The notes under the pieces were generated by a model. It did not search any database. It was given only the letters and a program-made list of their open reading frames with translations, and was not told the DNA's origin. The translations under genes and the position numbers were made by a program. A stretch of DNA of 64,000 nt from Shinella zoogloeoides (GTDB taxonomy: Bacteria; Pseudomonadota; Alphaproteobacteria; Rhizobiales; Rhizobiaceae): the NCBI RefSeq assembly GCF_033705735.1, contig NZ_CP131131.1, positions 248,001 to 312,000 of the forward strand. The letters run 5' to 3'. Positions 8,504 to 17,335 of this stretch are shown piece by piece (positions within the stretch are counted from its first letter, which is position 1; each line of letters opens with the position of its first letter).

Positions 8504-9460
8504 ATGACCTCCACCGCCCTGCCCGACCACATGAATCCGACCCGCTCCTTCCAGGGGCTGATCCTGACGCTGCACAACTACTGGGCGGACAAGGGCTGCG
8601 CGGTGCTCCAGCCCTACGACATGGAAGTCGGCGCGGGCACGTTCCACCCGGCGACGACCCTGCGCGCGCTCGGCCCGAAGCCCTGGCGCGCCGCTTATGT
8701 GCAGCCCTCGCGCCGCCCTTCGGACGGCCGCTACGGCGAGAACCCGAACCGTCTCCAGCACTATTACCAGTACCAGGTCATCCTGAAGCCCAACCCGTCG
8801 AACCTGCAGGAGCTCTATCTCGGCTCGCTCGCCGCCATCGGCCTCGATCCGCTGCTGCATGACGTGCGCTTCGTCGAAGACGACTGGGAAAGCCCGACGC
8901 TCGGCGCCTGGGGCCTTGGCTGGGAGTGCTGGTGCGACGGTATGGAAGTCTCGCAGTTCACCTACTTCCAGCAGGTCTGCGGCATCGAATGCGCGCCCGT
9001 CGCGGGCGAGCTGACCTATGGCCTGGAACGCCTCGCCATGTATGTGCAGGGCGTCGACAACGTCTATGATCTCAACTTCAACGGCCGCGAGGGCGACGAG
9101 AAGATCACCTATGGCGATGTCTTCCTGCAGGCTGAGCAGGAATATTCCCGCCATAACTTCGAATATGCCGACACGGCCATGCTGCACCGGCACTTCATCG
9201 ACGCGGAGAAGGAGTGCCAGGCGCTTCTCGCGGCCGGCGCACCGGGCGATACCAACGCGCTGCACAAATGCGTGCTGCCGGCCTACGACCAGTGCATCAA
9301 GGCGTCCCACGTCTTCAACCTGCTCGACGCGCGCGGCGTGATCTCCGTCACCGAGCGCCAGAGCTACATCCTGCGCGTGCGCACGCTGGCCAAAGCCTGC
9401 GGCGAGGCTTTCCTGCTGACGGATGCGGGCGGCGCGAACTGGACCAAGGACGCGGCCTGA
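8504..9460 (+). CDS. glyQ: Glycyl-tRNA synthetase alpha subunit
   Basis: A 318-residue class II aminoacyl-tRNA synthetase alpha chain of the tetrameric (alpha2beta2) bacterial type, which charges tRNA-Gly with glycine. The highly conserved segments [45 protein letters not shown] and [18 protein letters not shown] are all intact. I chose the ATG at 8504 ([18 protein letters not shown]), which matches the usual N-terminus. The beta subunit gene glyS, needed for activity, is not in the window; a palindromic repeat and a small gene on the other strand follow instead. Confidence 0.96.
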   Translation: MTSTALPDHMNPTRSFQGLILTLHNYWADKGCAVLQPYDMEVGAGTFHPATTLRALGPKPWRAAYVQPSRRPSDGRYGENPNRLQHYYQYQVILKPNPSNLQELYLGSLAAIGLDPLLHDVRFVEDDWESPTLGAWGLGWECWCDGMEVSQFTYFQQVCGIECAPVAGELTYGLERLAMYVQGVDNVYDLNFNGREGDEKITYGDVFLQAEQEYSRHNFEYADTAMLHRHFIDAEKECQALLAAGAPGDTNALHKCVLPAYDQCIKASHVFNLLDARGVISVTERQSYILRVRTLAKACGEAFLLTDAGGANWTKDAA

Positions 9461-9468
9461 ACGGGATA

Positions 9469-9619
9469 GCCCCTCATCCGGCTGCCGCCACCTTCTCCCC
9501 GCAAGCGGGGAGAAGGTGATGGAGAAACGGCTTCCTACCCATCCAAGCTTTGGGAAAACCTTGCATCCTCCCCTTCTCCCCGCTTGCGGGGAGAAGGTCC
9601 CGGCAGGGGGATGAGGGGC
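9469..9619. repeat. Interspersed palindromic repeat, family A
   Basis: Same architecture as the unit at 4958: left arm from GCCCCTCATCCGGCTGCCG, right arm ending in GGCAGGGGGATGAGGGGC, each with the CTCCCCGC-GCGGGGAG core. It sits between the convergent glyQ and a small minus-strand gene, where its hairpins could end transcription from both sides. Confidence 0.9.
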
Positions 9620-9637
9620 GATCCTTTCTCTCCTTCT

Positions 9638-9835
9638 TCAAGCCTTCGCCGAAACCGTCACCCCCAGCTCCCAAACCGGCTTGAGCGTCGGATAGGCGCC
9701 GGTCGGGAGCTGGCCGGCATAGGTCTGGAGGGCCCGGCGCACGCCCGAGGGCCGCTCGACCGAAGCGCCTGCCGCATAGGCGAGGAAGAGGGCGGCAAAG
9801 CCGAGGACGTTGATGGAGAGGGCGAGGGTTTTCAT
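9638..9835 (-). CDS. Small hypothetical membrane-anchored protein
   Basis: A 65-residue protein starting MKTLALSINVLGFAALFLAYAAG, whose first 23 residues form a signal or transmembrane segment, followed by a short polar tail ending in WELGVTVSAKA. I do not recognise the family. The codon usage is normal for the window. It is divergent from lemA with about 158 bases between the starts and converges on glyQ across a palindromic repeat. The product is probably an inner-membrane or exported small protein; whether it is expressed cannot be judged. Confidence 0.5.
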   Translation of the reverse strand: MKTLALSINVLGFAALFLAYAAGASVERPSGVRRALQTYAGQLPTGAYPTLKPVWELGVTVSAKA

Positions 9836-9993
9836 GGCGGTTGCTTCGGGTTCGGGTGGTCGATGAAGCAACTATCGGGCAGGGCGACCGGCGGCGCGGT
9901 TCCCGCGGTTACAGGAAAGCGGCCTCCGGGGCTTTCCAGCGGCGTTTCGGATGCTAATCTCCCGGAAAACGCGAACAGGGAGCTTTGAAGCGC

Positions 9994-10542
9994 ATGATTG
10001 GTCTCGCAATCGCGGCGGTGGTCGTCATCTATGCCATCGTCATCTACAACGGCCTCGTGCGGGCGCGGCAGATGAAGGAGGAGGCCTGGTCCGGCATCGA
10101 CGTGCAGCTGAAGCGCCGCGCCGACCTTATCCCCAACCTCCTCGAAACCGTGAAGGGCTATGCCGCGCACGAGAAGGAGACGCTGGAAAAGGTCGTAGAA
10201 TTGCGCAACCGAGCGCAGTCCGTCCCCGCTGGCGACGTCGCCGGCCGTGCGCAGGCAGAGGGCATGCTGAGCCAGGCGCTCGGCCGCATCTTCGCCCTTG
10301 CCGAGGCCTATCCGGACCTCAAGGCCAACCAGAACTTCGCCGAGCTGCAGCAGACGCTGGAGACCATCGAGGGCGAGATCCAGATGTCGCGGCGCTACTA
10401 CAACGGCGCGGCCCGCGATCTCAACGTGAAGGTCGAGAGCTTCCCGTCGAACCTCCTCGCCAGCCTCTTCAAATTCGCCAAGGCGCCCTATTTCGAGATC
10501 GACAACCCGGCCGACCGCGCCGTGCCCACGGTGAAATTCTGA
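9994..10542 (+). CDS. lemA: LemA family protein
   Basis: A 182-residue protein with an N-terminal transmembrane helix (IGLAIAAVVVIYAIVIYNGL) and a cytoplasmic or periplasmic helical-bundle domain typical of LemA. Family signatures seen are QLKRRADLIPNLLETVKGY, ANQNFAELQQTLETIEGEI and RRYYNGAARDLN. AGGGAG lies 11 bases before the ATG at 9994; an in-frame TTG at 9985 is too close to that site to be favoured. It is followed 14 bases later by a DUF2207 gene, a pairing frequent in bacteria. The biochemical role of LemA remains undefined. Confidence 0.9.
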   Translation: MIGLAIAAVVVIYAIVIYNGLVRARQMKEEAWSGIDVQLKRRADLIPNLLETVKGYAAHEKETLEKVVELRNRAQSVPAGDVAGRAQAEGMLSQALGRIFALAEAYPDLKANQNFAELQQTLETIEGEIQMSRRYYNGAARDLNVKVESFPSNLLASLFKFAKAPYFEIDNPADRAVPTVKF

Positions 10543-10556
10543 ACCCGGAGCGCCTG

Positions 10557-12491
10557 ATGACGCGAATCGCCGCCCTCCTGGCCCTGTGGTTCTGCTTTCT
10601 TGTGGGAGGCGCGGCGCGCGCGGAGGAATATTTCGACCGCTACAATTCCGATATCGTCGTGGCGAAGAACGGCACGCTCACCGTCACCGAGACGATGCGC
10701 GTCCACGCCGAGGGCAACCGAATCCGCCGCGGCATCTACCGCGACTTTCCGCTGACCTTCACCGATGCGGACGGCCGCGAGAAGGAGGTCGGCTTCAAGA
10801 TTCTCGGCGTCGAGCGGGACGGGCGGCCGGAGCCCTATCACACGGAAAGCATCCGCCGCGGCATCCGCATCTTCTTCGGCTCGTCCGACACGCAGCTCGC
10901 GCCGGGTTTCCACGACTATCGCCTGACCTACGAGACGAGCCGGCAGATCCGCTTCTTCGACACGCATGACGAACTCTTCTGGAACGTCACCGGCACGGAA
11001 TGGGCCTTTCCCATCCATCGGGCGAGCGCCACGGTGACGCTGCCGGCTGGCGTCAGCGCGCAGGAACTTACCTACTTCACCGGCCCCAATGGCGCGACGG
11101 AGAGGAACGCCCGCGCCGAGAACCGCGGCAACCGGGCGCTCTTCGAGACGACGCGCGCGCTCGGCCCGCAGGAGGGCCTGACCATCGGCGTGAAGATGCC
11201 CGCCGGCAGCATCGACAAGCCGACGACCGCCGAGGAACGCGCGCTGTTCTTCAAGGACAACCGCAATCTCTTCCTCGCCTTCGGCGGCTTCGCGCTCGTC
11301 CTCGGCTACTATCTCTGGGCCTGGCTTGCCGTCGGCCGCGATCCGCCGCGCGGCGTGGTCGTGCCGCGCTGGGATGCGCCGGAGGGCATTTCCCCGGGGC
11401 TGGTCAACTATATCGACGAGAAGGGCTTCGGCGGCCACGGCTGGACGGCGATCTCGGCGGCCTTCCTCAACCTCGCCGTCAAGGGACTGGTAGAACTCGG
11501 CGACCTCAAGAATTCCATCACCGTCACGCGCACGGACAAGCCGGTGCAAGGACCCCTGCCGACCGGCGAAGCCACGCTGCTGGCCGCCCTGCCGGCGGCG
11601 GGCAGCCATTTCTCCATCCAGAAGTCGAGCGGCAGAAGTGTCCAGAAGCTCGGCCGGGACTTTCGCGACGCGATGGAGAAGGAACACCGGCAGAAATACT
11701 ACCACGCCAACTGGCCGCAGGCGATCGGCGGCATCGTCCTGACGCTCGCCTGCCTTGCGGCGCTGCTGATCTTCGGCTCGCTGCCGGAGGAGGGCATCGC
11801 GCTCGTCATCATGCCCGTCTTCGCCTCGATCTTCATCTCGGTCTTCGCGGCCGGGCTCGGGCAGAACCTGCGGCAGGCCAAAACGCTCGGCGCGCGCATC
11901 TTCGCCGTCGCGCTCATCGCCTTCGTCGGCTTCATCCTCCTGACCGTCTTCGGCGGCATCGCGCTGGCGACCTTCGTTTCGGTGGAGGCGGCCGGGCAAT
12001 TGCCGCTCTTTGCCGCCATCGGCGGCATCGTCGTCACAAATCTGGTCTTCTTCTTCCTGATGGGCGCGCCGACGCCGGTGGGGCGCAGGATGATGGACGG
12101 CATCGAGGGGCTGCGCCAATACCTGACGCTTGCCGAAAAGGACCGCATGAACATGGCCGGCGCGCCGGAAATGTCGCCGCGTCATTACGAGACATTGCTG
12201 CCCTATGCGGTTGCGCTCGGCGTCGAGAAGCCGTGGTCGCAGACCTTCGACCGCTGGCTGCTGACGGCCGCGGCCGCCGGGGCTGCTGCCGCCTACCAGC
12301 CCGCCTGGTATCACGGCGACGGTTTCTCCTCGGGTGCCTTCTCCGACCGGATGGGCGGCTTTGCCGGCTCCATGGCGGGCACGATGCGCTCCTCGCTGCC
12401 CGATCCGCCGAAAAGCTCGTCCTCCGGCTTCTCCTCCGGCGGCGGCTCGTCCGGTGGGGGCGGAGGCGGCGGTGGCGGCGGGGGCTGGTAG
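10557..12491 (+). CDS. DUF2207 family membrane protein
   Basis: A 644-residue protein with a signal peptide (about 1-22, ending ARA), a periplasmic DUF2207 domain (YNSDIVVAKNGTLTVTETM to residue ~230), a transmembrane helix near 238-258, a cytoplasmic stretch, further membrane helices around 390-490, and a C-terminal Gly/Ser tail ending in an 11-glycine run and Trp, a typical ending for this family. GGAG precedes the ATG. It follows lemA by 14 bases and is very likely in the same operon. The stop directly abuts the stop of the GH25 gene on the other strand. Function is not established. Confidence 0.88.
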   Translation: MTRIAALLALWFCFLVGGAARAEEYFDRYNSDIVVAKNGTLTVTETMRVHAEGNRIRRGIYRDFPLTFTDADGREKEVGFKILGVERDGRPEPYHTESIRRGIRIFFGSSDTQLAPGFHDYRLTYETSRQIRFFDTHDELFWNVTGTEWAFPIHRASATVTLPAGVSAQELTYFTGPNGATERNARAENRGNRALFETTRALGPQEGLTIGVKMPAGSIDKPTTAEERALFFKDNRNLFLAFGGFALVLGYYLWAWLAVGRDPPRGVVVPRWDAPEGISPGLVNYIDEKGFGGHGWTAISAAFLNLAVKGLVELGDLKNSITVTRTDKPVQGPLPTGEATLLAALPAAGSHFSIQKSSGRSVQKLGRDFRDAMEKEHRQKYYHANWPQAIGGIVLTLACLAALLIFGSLPEEGIALVIMPVFASIFISVFAAGLGQNLRQAKTLGARIFAVALIAFVGFILLTVFGGIALATFVSVEAAGQLPLFAAIGGIVVTNLVFFFLMGAPTPVGRRMMDGIEGLRQYLTLAEKDRMNMAGAPEMSPRHYETLLPYAVALGVEKPWSQTFDRWLLTAAAAGAAAAYQPAWYHGDGFSSGAFSDRMGGFAGSMAGTMRSSLPDPPKSSSSGFSSGGGSSGGGGGGGGGGGW

Positions 12492-13583
12492 TCAGAAGTC
12501 CTGGTAGTTGAGCGGCGTCACCTCGACGAGGTTGCGGCCGGGCGTGACCGTCGCCGCGCCCGACGCGGCAAGGCCGGCCGTGGCGTCGGCCGAAACGCTG
12601 ACGGAGAAGGTGGCGGCGGTGCCGGAGGCAAGGGTGATCGCGCCCGTCGTCTGCGCCGCCGCGCCGGTGGCGGCCGCTGCCTCGACGGAGGCCTTCAGCG
12701 CGCCGGTCGCCGGAATGGAGGCGGTGAGGATGTCGTCCACCGGCTCGAACGGTTTTTCAGGCAGGAGGCTGCCGAAGGCCCAGACCTGCCGCAGCGCCGC
12801 CTTGCCCATCGGCGCGACATTGACGTCGATGTCGCTTTCCGTGCCCTTGACGCGGTAGGGGCAGCGGCGCTTCGTGCAGTTGGCCGCGGCGGAGAACTGC
12901 CAGAGCGCGTAATTCTCCCAGTTGCCCATCGGGAAGCTGCCGGCGACGGCTGGCTTGTAGCGGGCATACCAGAGCGGAAGGCGCGAGAGGATGCGGTACC
13001 TGTCGCGGTTGGCGGCGATATACCGGGCGGTGGCATGGTTGGTGTAGAGCACCGGATAGCGGCCGGTGCGCGTCTTGACGTGACCGGCGAAGACCTGCGC
13101 ATCCTCGAGCGACATATAGTTGTCCGCGTCGATGCTCTCGATGTCGAGCACCATCATCTCGTCGTCCTGCGGATTGGCATAATCGAGGAAATGGTTGGCC
13201 TGCTCGATCGGGTTGCCCGGCCGCGCCAGGTGATAGGCACCCCAGAGCAGGCCCTTCGAGCGGGCGAGCAGCCGGCGCGTCTCGTAGAGCTCGCGGCTTA
13301 CCGCGTATTTGCGCCACATGGTCTTGCAATGCGCGACCGTGTCGCCGTTGTGATCGCCCTTGCAGCTATAGCTTTCCGGCAATCCGTCCGAAGCCTTGGA
13401 GATGAAGCCGGCGATACGCTTGTCGGCGAGCATCTCGGACCAGTCGATCTCGTTCAGCTCGTAGGCGTCGATGACGATAGCATTTTCCTGCTTCTTCCAC
13501 GGCTCGACATCCGCGGCCTGTGCCGCAAGGGCAAGGGCCGACGGGAGGAGGAGGGCGGCAAGGCCGGAAAGCTGCGGATTCAT
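12492..13583 (-). CDS. Glycoside hydrolase family 25 (lysozyme-like) exported protein
   Basis: A 363-residue protein with a signal peptide (hydrophobic about 5-23, AQAADV cleavage region) and a GH25 domain from residue ~35. The active-site acids sit in VIDAYELNEIDW (Asp39) and VLDIES (Asp147, Glu149); GAYHLAR (115-121) is also typical. GH25 enzymes cut the beta-1,4 bond between N-acetylmuramic acid and N-acetylglucosamine in peptidoglycan. Four cysteines (C74, C86 and a CTKRRC pair) suggest disulfides in the periplasm. The last ~90 residues are Ala/Thr-rich and probably disordered. It converges on the DUF2207 gene with no gap. Confidence 0.88.
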   Translation of the reverse strand: MNPQLSGLAALLLPSALALAAQAADVEPWKKQENAIVIDAYELNEIDWSEMLADKRIAGFISKASDGLPESYSCKGDHNGDTVAHCKTMWRKYAVSRELYETRRLLARSKGLLWGAYHLARPGNPIEQANHFLDYANPQDDEMMVLDIESIDADNYMSLEDAQVFAGHVKTRTGRYPVLYTNHATARYIAANRDRYRILSRLPLWYARYKPAVAGSFPMGNWENYALWQFSAAANCTKRRCPYRVKGTESDIDVNVAPMGKAALRQVWAFGSLLPEKPFEPVDDILTASIPATGALKASVEAAAATGAAAQTTGAITLASGTAATFSVSVSADATAGLAASGAATVTPGRNLVEVTPLNYQDF

Positions 13584-13758
13584 GGACGCTCCTTGCGAAT
13601 CTCAGGTCCTTCGCAAGCACCCATGGTGCGGCTATCATGGTTAACGAAGCGCTAAGCGATGCCTGCCGCTTCCGGCGGGCGGAACCATCCGGGCCGTTTT
13701 GCGTTTCAGCATCAAAGCCTTGCGCTTTGCGCGCGGCAATCGATCCGGGAGAAATGCC

Positions 13759-14283
13759 ATGAGACTTACAAGCAAATGCCTCGTCGTCGCCATTTCCGCC
13801 CTCTTTGCGGCAACGCCTGTCGTGCCGGCTGGGGCCATGCCGCTGCCGGTGGTGAAGGTGCAGCCGGCCGACGACGGCGCTAGTGTGGTCCAGCGCGTCG
13901 CAGACCGGCGCTACTGGCGCAAGTGGCGGAATTCGGGCGGCCAAAACTGGAATCGCCATGACCGTAGCGGGTACGGGCCGCGCCATGACCGCAGTGGATA
14001 CGGCCCGCGCCATAACCGCTATGATCGGGGCCGCTACTATCGTCATGGCCCACGCTACGGCTATTACCGCCACCGCCATCACAGCGATGCCTGGGTTCCC
14101 TTCGCCATGATGGGTATGGGCGCCATGATCGGTAGCGCGGTGGCGAACGACCGTGGCTACTATCGCGGCGGCAGCTCGCATGTGCGCTGGTGCGCCAACC
14201 GCTACCGCTCGTACCGGGCCTATGACAACACGTTCCAGCCCTATCACGGGCCGCGCCGCCAGTGCATCTCGCCCTATCGCTGA
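13759..14283 (+). CDS. BA14K family protein
   Basis: A 174-residue secreted protein: signal peptide ([20 protein letters not shown], cleavage around AGA), a low-complexity middle with a tandem repeat of the type DRSGYGPRH and many Tyr, Arg, Gly and His residues (about 60-115), a hydrophobic Met/Gly-rich segment ([14 protein letters not shown]), and the C-terminal BA14K motif [21 protein letters not shown]14K proteins were named from a Brucella immunoreactive protein with lectin-like activity and are common in the rhizobial envelope. The ATG at 13759 follows GGGAG. A terminator follows the gene. Confidence 0.85.
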   Translation: MRLTSKCLVVAISALFAATPVVPAGAMPLPVVKVQPADDGASVVQRVADRRYWRKWRNSGGQNWNRHDRSGYGPRHDRSGYGPRHNRYDRGRYYRHGPRYGYYRHRHHSDAWVPFAMMGMGAMIGSAVANDRGYYRGGSSHVRWCANRYRSYRAYDNTFQPYHGPRRQCISPYR

Positions 14284-14322
14284 GGTTCCGTCTTCAAGAT
14301 GTCCGATGGCGTTGCGGCACGC

Positions 14323-14366
14323 AAACGGGTCGACCGGCTCCTCGCCGGCCGGCCCGTTTCTCTTCG
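14323..14366 (+). terminator. Rho-independent terminator after the BA14K gene
   Basis: An imperfect stem AAACGGG...CCGGC / GCCGG...CCCGTTT with a CTCCTC-type loop is followed by TTCTCTT. It lies 40 bases past the BA14K stop and before the acyl-CoA dehydrogenase promoter region. Confidence 0.7.
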
Positions 14367-14463
14367 GGAATATGTTGTCGAATATTGACGTTTACGTAAA
14401 AATCAATAATCTTCCAGCCAGCAAGCGGCGCCCATGGTTCGGGCGCGATGGAGGAGGATAGAG

Positions 14464-16236
14464 ATGTACAAGGCGCCGGTCGAGGAGATTGCGTTCACGC
14501 TGAAGCATGTGGCGGGACTCACCCCGGCGCTGGAAGGCGGCCATCTCGGCGACCTCACGGACGATCTCGTCGACGCCATCCTCTCCGAAGCCGGCCGTTT
14601 CGCCACCGAGGAAGTGGCGCCGCTCGCCGAGATCGGCGACAGGCAGGGCGCCCGCCTTGCCGACGGCGCGGTGAAAATGCCCGACGGCTGGCCAGCGCTC
14701 TACAAGGCCTGGGCGGAAGGCGGCTGGAATTCGCTGACGGCCTCCCCCGATTTCGGCGGGCAGGGGCTTCCCCACATGCTGCATGTCGCCGCGCTCGAAA
14801 TGTGGAACGGCGGCTCCATGGCTTTCGCCATCGGCCCGACGCTGACCATCGGCGCCGTCGAGGCGCTGGCGGCCCACGGCTCCGACCATCTCAGGCGCAC
14901 CTATCTGCCGAAGATGATCTCGGGCGAGTGGATGGGCTCGATGAACCTCACCGAGCCGCATGCCGGCTCCGATCTCGGCGTCATGAAGACCCGCGCCGAG
15001 CGCCGCGCCGACGGCACCTACCGCCTCTTCGGCCAGAAGATCTTCATCACCTATGGCGAGCACGACTTCACCGACAATATCGTGCATCTCGTCCTCGCCC
15101 GCCTGCCGGATGCGCCGGCCGGCACGCGTGGCATCTCGCTCTTCCTCGTGCCGAAATTCCTCGTCGATGAGGACGGGTCGCTCGGCGCGCGCAACGACGC
15201 CTATTGCCATTCCATCGAGCACAAGCTCGGCATTCATGGCTCGCCGACCTGCACCATGATCTACGGTGACGGCCGCTTCGGCGACGAGCCGGGGGCCATC
15301 GGCTGGCTCATCGGCGAGGAGAACCGTGGCCTTGCCTGCATGTTCACCATGATGAACAACGCCCGCCTTGCCGTTGGCATGCAGGGTGTGGCGATCGCCG
15401 ATGCCGCGACGCAGAAGGCCATCGCCTATGCGAAGGAGCGCACGCAGGGCAAGGCGCCCGGCTGGCAGGGTTCTGGCATGAGTCCGATCATCGAACATCC
15501 GGATGTCGCCCGCATGCTCCTGACCATGAAGGTGCTGACGCAGGGCGCCCGCGCCATCACCTATGCCTGCGCCCATGCCGTCGACATGGCGCATGGCGAT
15601 GAGGCGCAGCACTGGGCGGAGCGCGCGAGCCTCCTCACCCCCATCGCCAAGAGCTTTGCCACCGATGCCGGCGTCGATGTCGCCTCGCTCGGCGTGCAGG
15701 TGCATGGCGGCATGGGTTTCATCGAGGAGACGGGCGCGGCGCGGCTCTACCGCGACGCCCGCATCGCGCCGATCTACGAGGGCACCAACGGCATTCAGGC
15801 CATCGATCTCGTCACGCGCAAGCTGCCGCTTTCGGATGGCAGCCACGTGCGCGGCTTCATCGCCGAACTGCACGCGATCGCGGCAAAGGCAAGCGCCGCG
15901 AATGCGCCGCAACTCGGCGAGACGGGCGCGCGCCTCGAGGCCGCCATCGCCGATCTAGAAGCCGCCACGGAATGGCTGCTCGCGACACTCGCCGAGGGCC
16001 GGCAGGCCGAAGCGCTTGCCGGCGCGACGCCCTACCAGCGCCTCTTCGGCCTCGTGCTCACCGGCGCCTACCTCGCCAAGGGCGCGCTCGCCGATGGCGG
16101 CGACGGCCGCAACGCCGAACGCGCCGCGCTCTGCCGCTTCGCCGCGGAGAATGTCATCGGCGAGACGGCGGCGCTGAAGGACCGGGTGATGTCCGGTGCC
16201 GCGAGCCTGGAAGCAGCGCGGGTGGTTCTGGAATAA
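14464..16236 (+). CDS. Acyl-CoA dehydrogenase
   Basis: A 590-residue FAD-dependent acyl-CoA dehydrogenase that introduces the 2,3 double bond in acyl-CoA thioesters. The FAD/substrate segment (MNLTEPHAGSDLG), NNARLAVGMQG, and YEGTNGIQAIDL with the catalytic Glu439 are present. The length and the extra C-terminal helical region place it in the larger, FadE/AcdA-like subgroup rather than the ~380-residue short type. GGAGG precedes ATG 14464. An enoyl-CoA hydratase gene follows, the next step of beta-oxidation, although a repeat lies between them. Chain-length preference cannot be deduced. Confidence 0.92.
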   Translation: MYKAPVEEIAFTLKHVAGLTPALEGGHLGDLTDDLVDAILSEAGRFATEEVAPLAEIGDRQGARLADGAVKMPDGWPALYKAWAEGGWNSLTASPDFGGQGLPHMLHVAALEMWNGGSMAFAIGPTLTIGAVEALAAHGSDHLRRTYLPKMISGEWMGSMNLTEPHAGSDLGVMKTRAERRADGTYRLFGQKIFITYGEHDFTDNIVHLVLARLPDAPAGTRGISLFLVPKFLVDEDGSLGARNDAYCHSIEHKLGIHGSPTCTMIYGDGRFGDEPGAIGWLIGEENRGLACMFTMMNNARLAVGMQGVAIADAATQKAIAYAKERTQGKAPGWQGSGMSPIIEHPDVARMLLTMKVLTQGARAITYACAHAVDMAHGDEAQHWAERASLLTPIAKSFATDAGVDVASLGVQVHGGMGFIEETGAARLYRDARIAPIYEGTNGIQAIDLVTRKLPLSDGSHVRGFIAELHAIAAKASAANAPQLGETGARLEAAIADLEAATEWLLATLAEGRQAEALAGATPYQRLFGLVLTGAYLAKGALADGGDGRNAERAALCRFAAENVIGETAALKDRVMSGAASLEAARVVLE

Positions 16237-16237
16237 G

Positions 16238-16372
16238 ACCCCTCCCCAACCCCTCCCCACAAGGGGGAGGGGCTTAATGTGCCGCCCCGGTGGCAATCAT
16301 TTTGGAACGGTGGGCAAGCTTCTATCTGTCTCTCCCTTGTGGGGAGATGCCGGCAGGCAAAGGGGGGATTGC
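16238..16372. repeat. Interspersed palindromic repeat, family B
   Basis: Left part CCCCTCCCCACAAGGGGGAGG and right part CTCCCTTGTGGGGAGATGC CGGCAGGC are inverted relative to each other. A related unit is at 30905. It differs from family A in the core (CACAAGGGGGAG) but shares the CCGGCAGGC tail. Confidence 0.8.
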
Positions 16373-16395
16373 AACCGAATAAAGGACCCACGTCG

Positions 16396-17157
16396 ATGAC
16401 CGACCATATCCTGATCGAGCGCCCGGAAAGCGCCCCCGGGGTGCAGGTGATCCGCCTCAACCGGGCGGAAAAGAAGAACGCCATCACCCGCGCCATGTAC
16501 CAGGCGATGACCGATGCGCTGAGGCCGGGCGATGCGGACGACGGCGTGCGTGCGACCGTCTTTCTCGGCTCCGCAGGTTGCTTTTCAGCCGGCAACGACC
16601 TCAACGACTTCATGGCCTTCGCCATGAGCGGCACGATGGGCCGCGAGGTGATCGATTTCCTCCACGCGCTCGCCGCCCACGGCAAGCCGCTGGTCTCCGG
16701 CGTCGATGGCCTTGCCATCGGCATCGGCACGACCATCCATCTGCATTGCGACCTCACCTATGCCTCCATCCGCACGGAATTCAGGACGCCCTTCGTGGAC
16801 CTCGCCCTCGTGCCGGAAGCCGCCTCCAGCCTCCTTGCCCCGCGCCTGATGGGCCACCAGCGCGCCTTCGCGCTGCTGGCCGCCGGCGAAGGCTTTTCGG
16901 CGGCCACCGCAAAAGATGCCGGCCTCGTTTATGCAGTCGTGGAGCCGGCCGCCGTGGAGAACGAGGCGCTTGCCGCCGCACGACGCCTTGCCGCCAAGCC
17001 GCCGAAGGCTCTTGCCATCGCCCGCAGTCTCATCCGCGGCGACCGGGCGGAGGTCGCAGCGCGGATCGACGAGGAGGCGGACCATTTCGCCGCGCAACTG
17101 AAGAGTCCCGAGGCGCGCGCCGCCTTCGAGGCCTTCATGGCGCGGGGCAAAGGATAG
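16396..17157 (+). CDS. Enoyl-CoA hydratase/isomerase family protein
   Basis: A 253-residue crotonase-fold protein. The oxyanion-hole segments are FSAGNDLNDF (about 64-73) and GLAIGIGTTIHLHCDL (about 105-120). The family hydrates or isomerises enoyl-CoA. The usual second catalytic glutamate region reads FVDLALVPEAASS, with Glu in the expected place for hydratase activity of this subgroup. I chose the ATG at 16396 (MTDHILIERPE) because upstream is repeat DNA. It follows acyl-CoA dehydrogenase on the same strand, so a beta-oxidation role is likely; the exact reaction is uncertain because crotonases are functionally diverse. Confidence 0.88.
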   Translation: MTDHILIERPESAPGVQVIRLNRAEKKNAITRAMYQAMTDALRPGDADDGVRATVFLGSAGCFSAGNDLNDFMAFAMSGTMGREVIDFLHALAAHGKPLVSGVDGLAIGIGTTIHLHCDLTYASIRTEFRTPFVDLALVPEAASSLLAPRLMGHQRAFALLAAGEGFSAATAKDAGLVYAVVEPAAVENEALAAARRLAAKPPKALAIARSLIRGDRAEVAARIDEEADHFAAQLKSPEARAAFEAFMARGKG

Positions 17158-17292
17158 GCGTCCCCCATTTGTGGTCCGTCAATTTTAAGAGGACCTTAAA
17201 CACGTTTTCCTATGGTGCGGCATTCTCCCGGCGATCCAGCCGGCTGCCGCATGATGCGGTCGACCTCGCCTCCGGCATGCCGTTCAGCATAG

Positions 17293-17314
17293 CGCCGGCG
17301 CTTTTGCGCCGGCG
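17293..17314 (+). other. GC-rich hairpin in the leader of the chemoreceptor gene
   Basis: A perfect 9-bp stem (CGCCGGCGC / GCGCCGGCG) with a TTTT loop ends 6 bases before the AGGA Shine-Dalgarno of the chemoreceptor gene. There is no U-tract after it, so it is not a terminator. It may protect the transcript 5' end or affect ribosome access. Confidence 0.55.
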
Positions 17315-17335
17315 ATCGGAAGGAACACTGCTACC

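Noticed and set aside
9985..9993. TTG start for lemA
   Set aside because: It lies 2 bases from the AGGGAG site, too close; the ATG at 9994 has proper spacing and starts the transmembrane helix.
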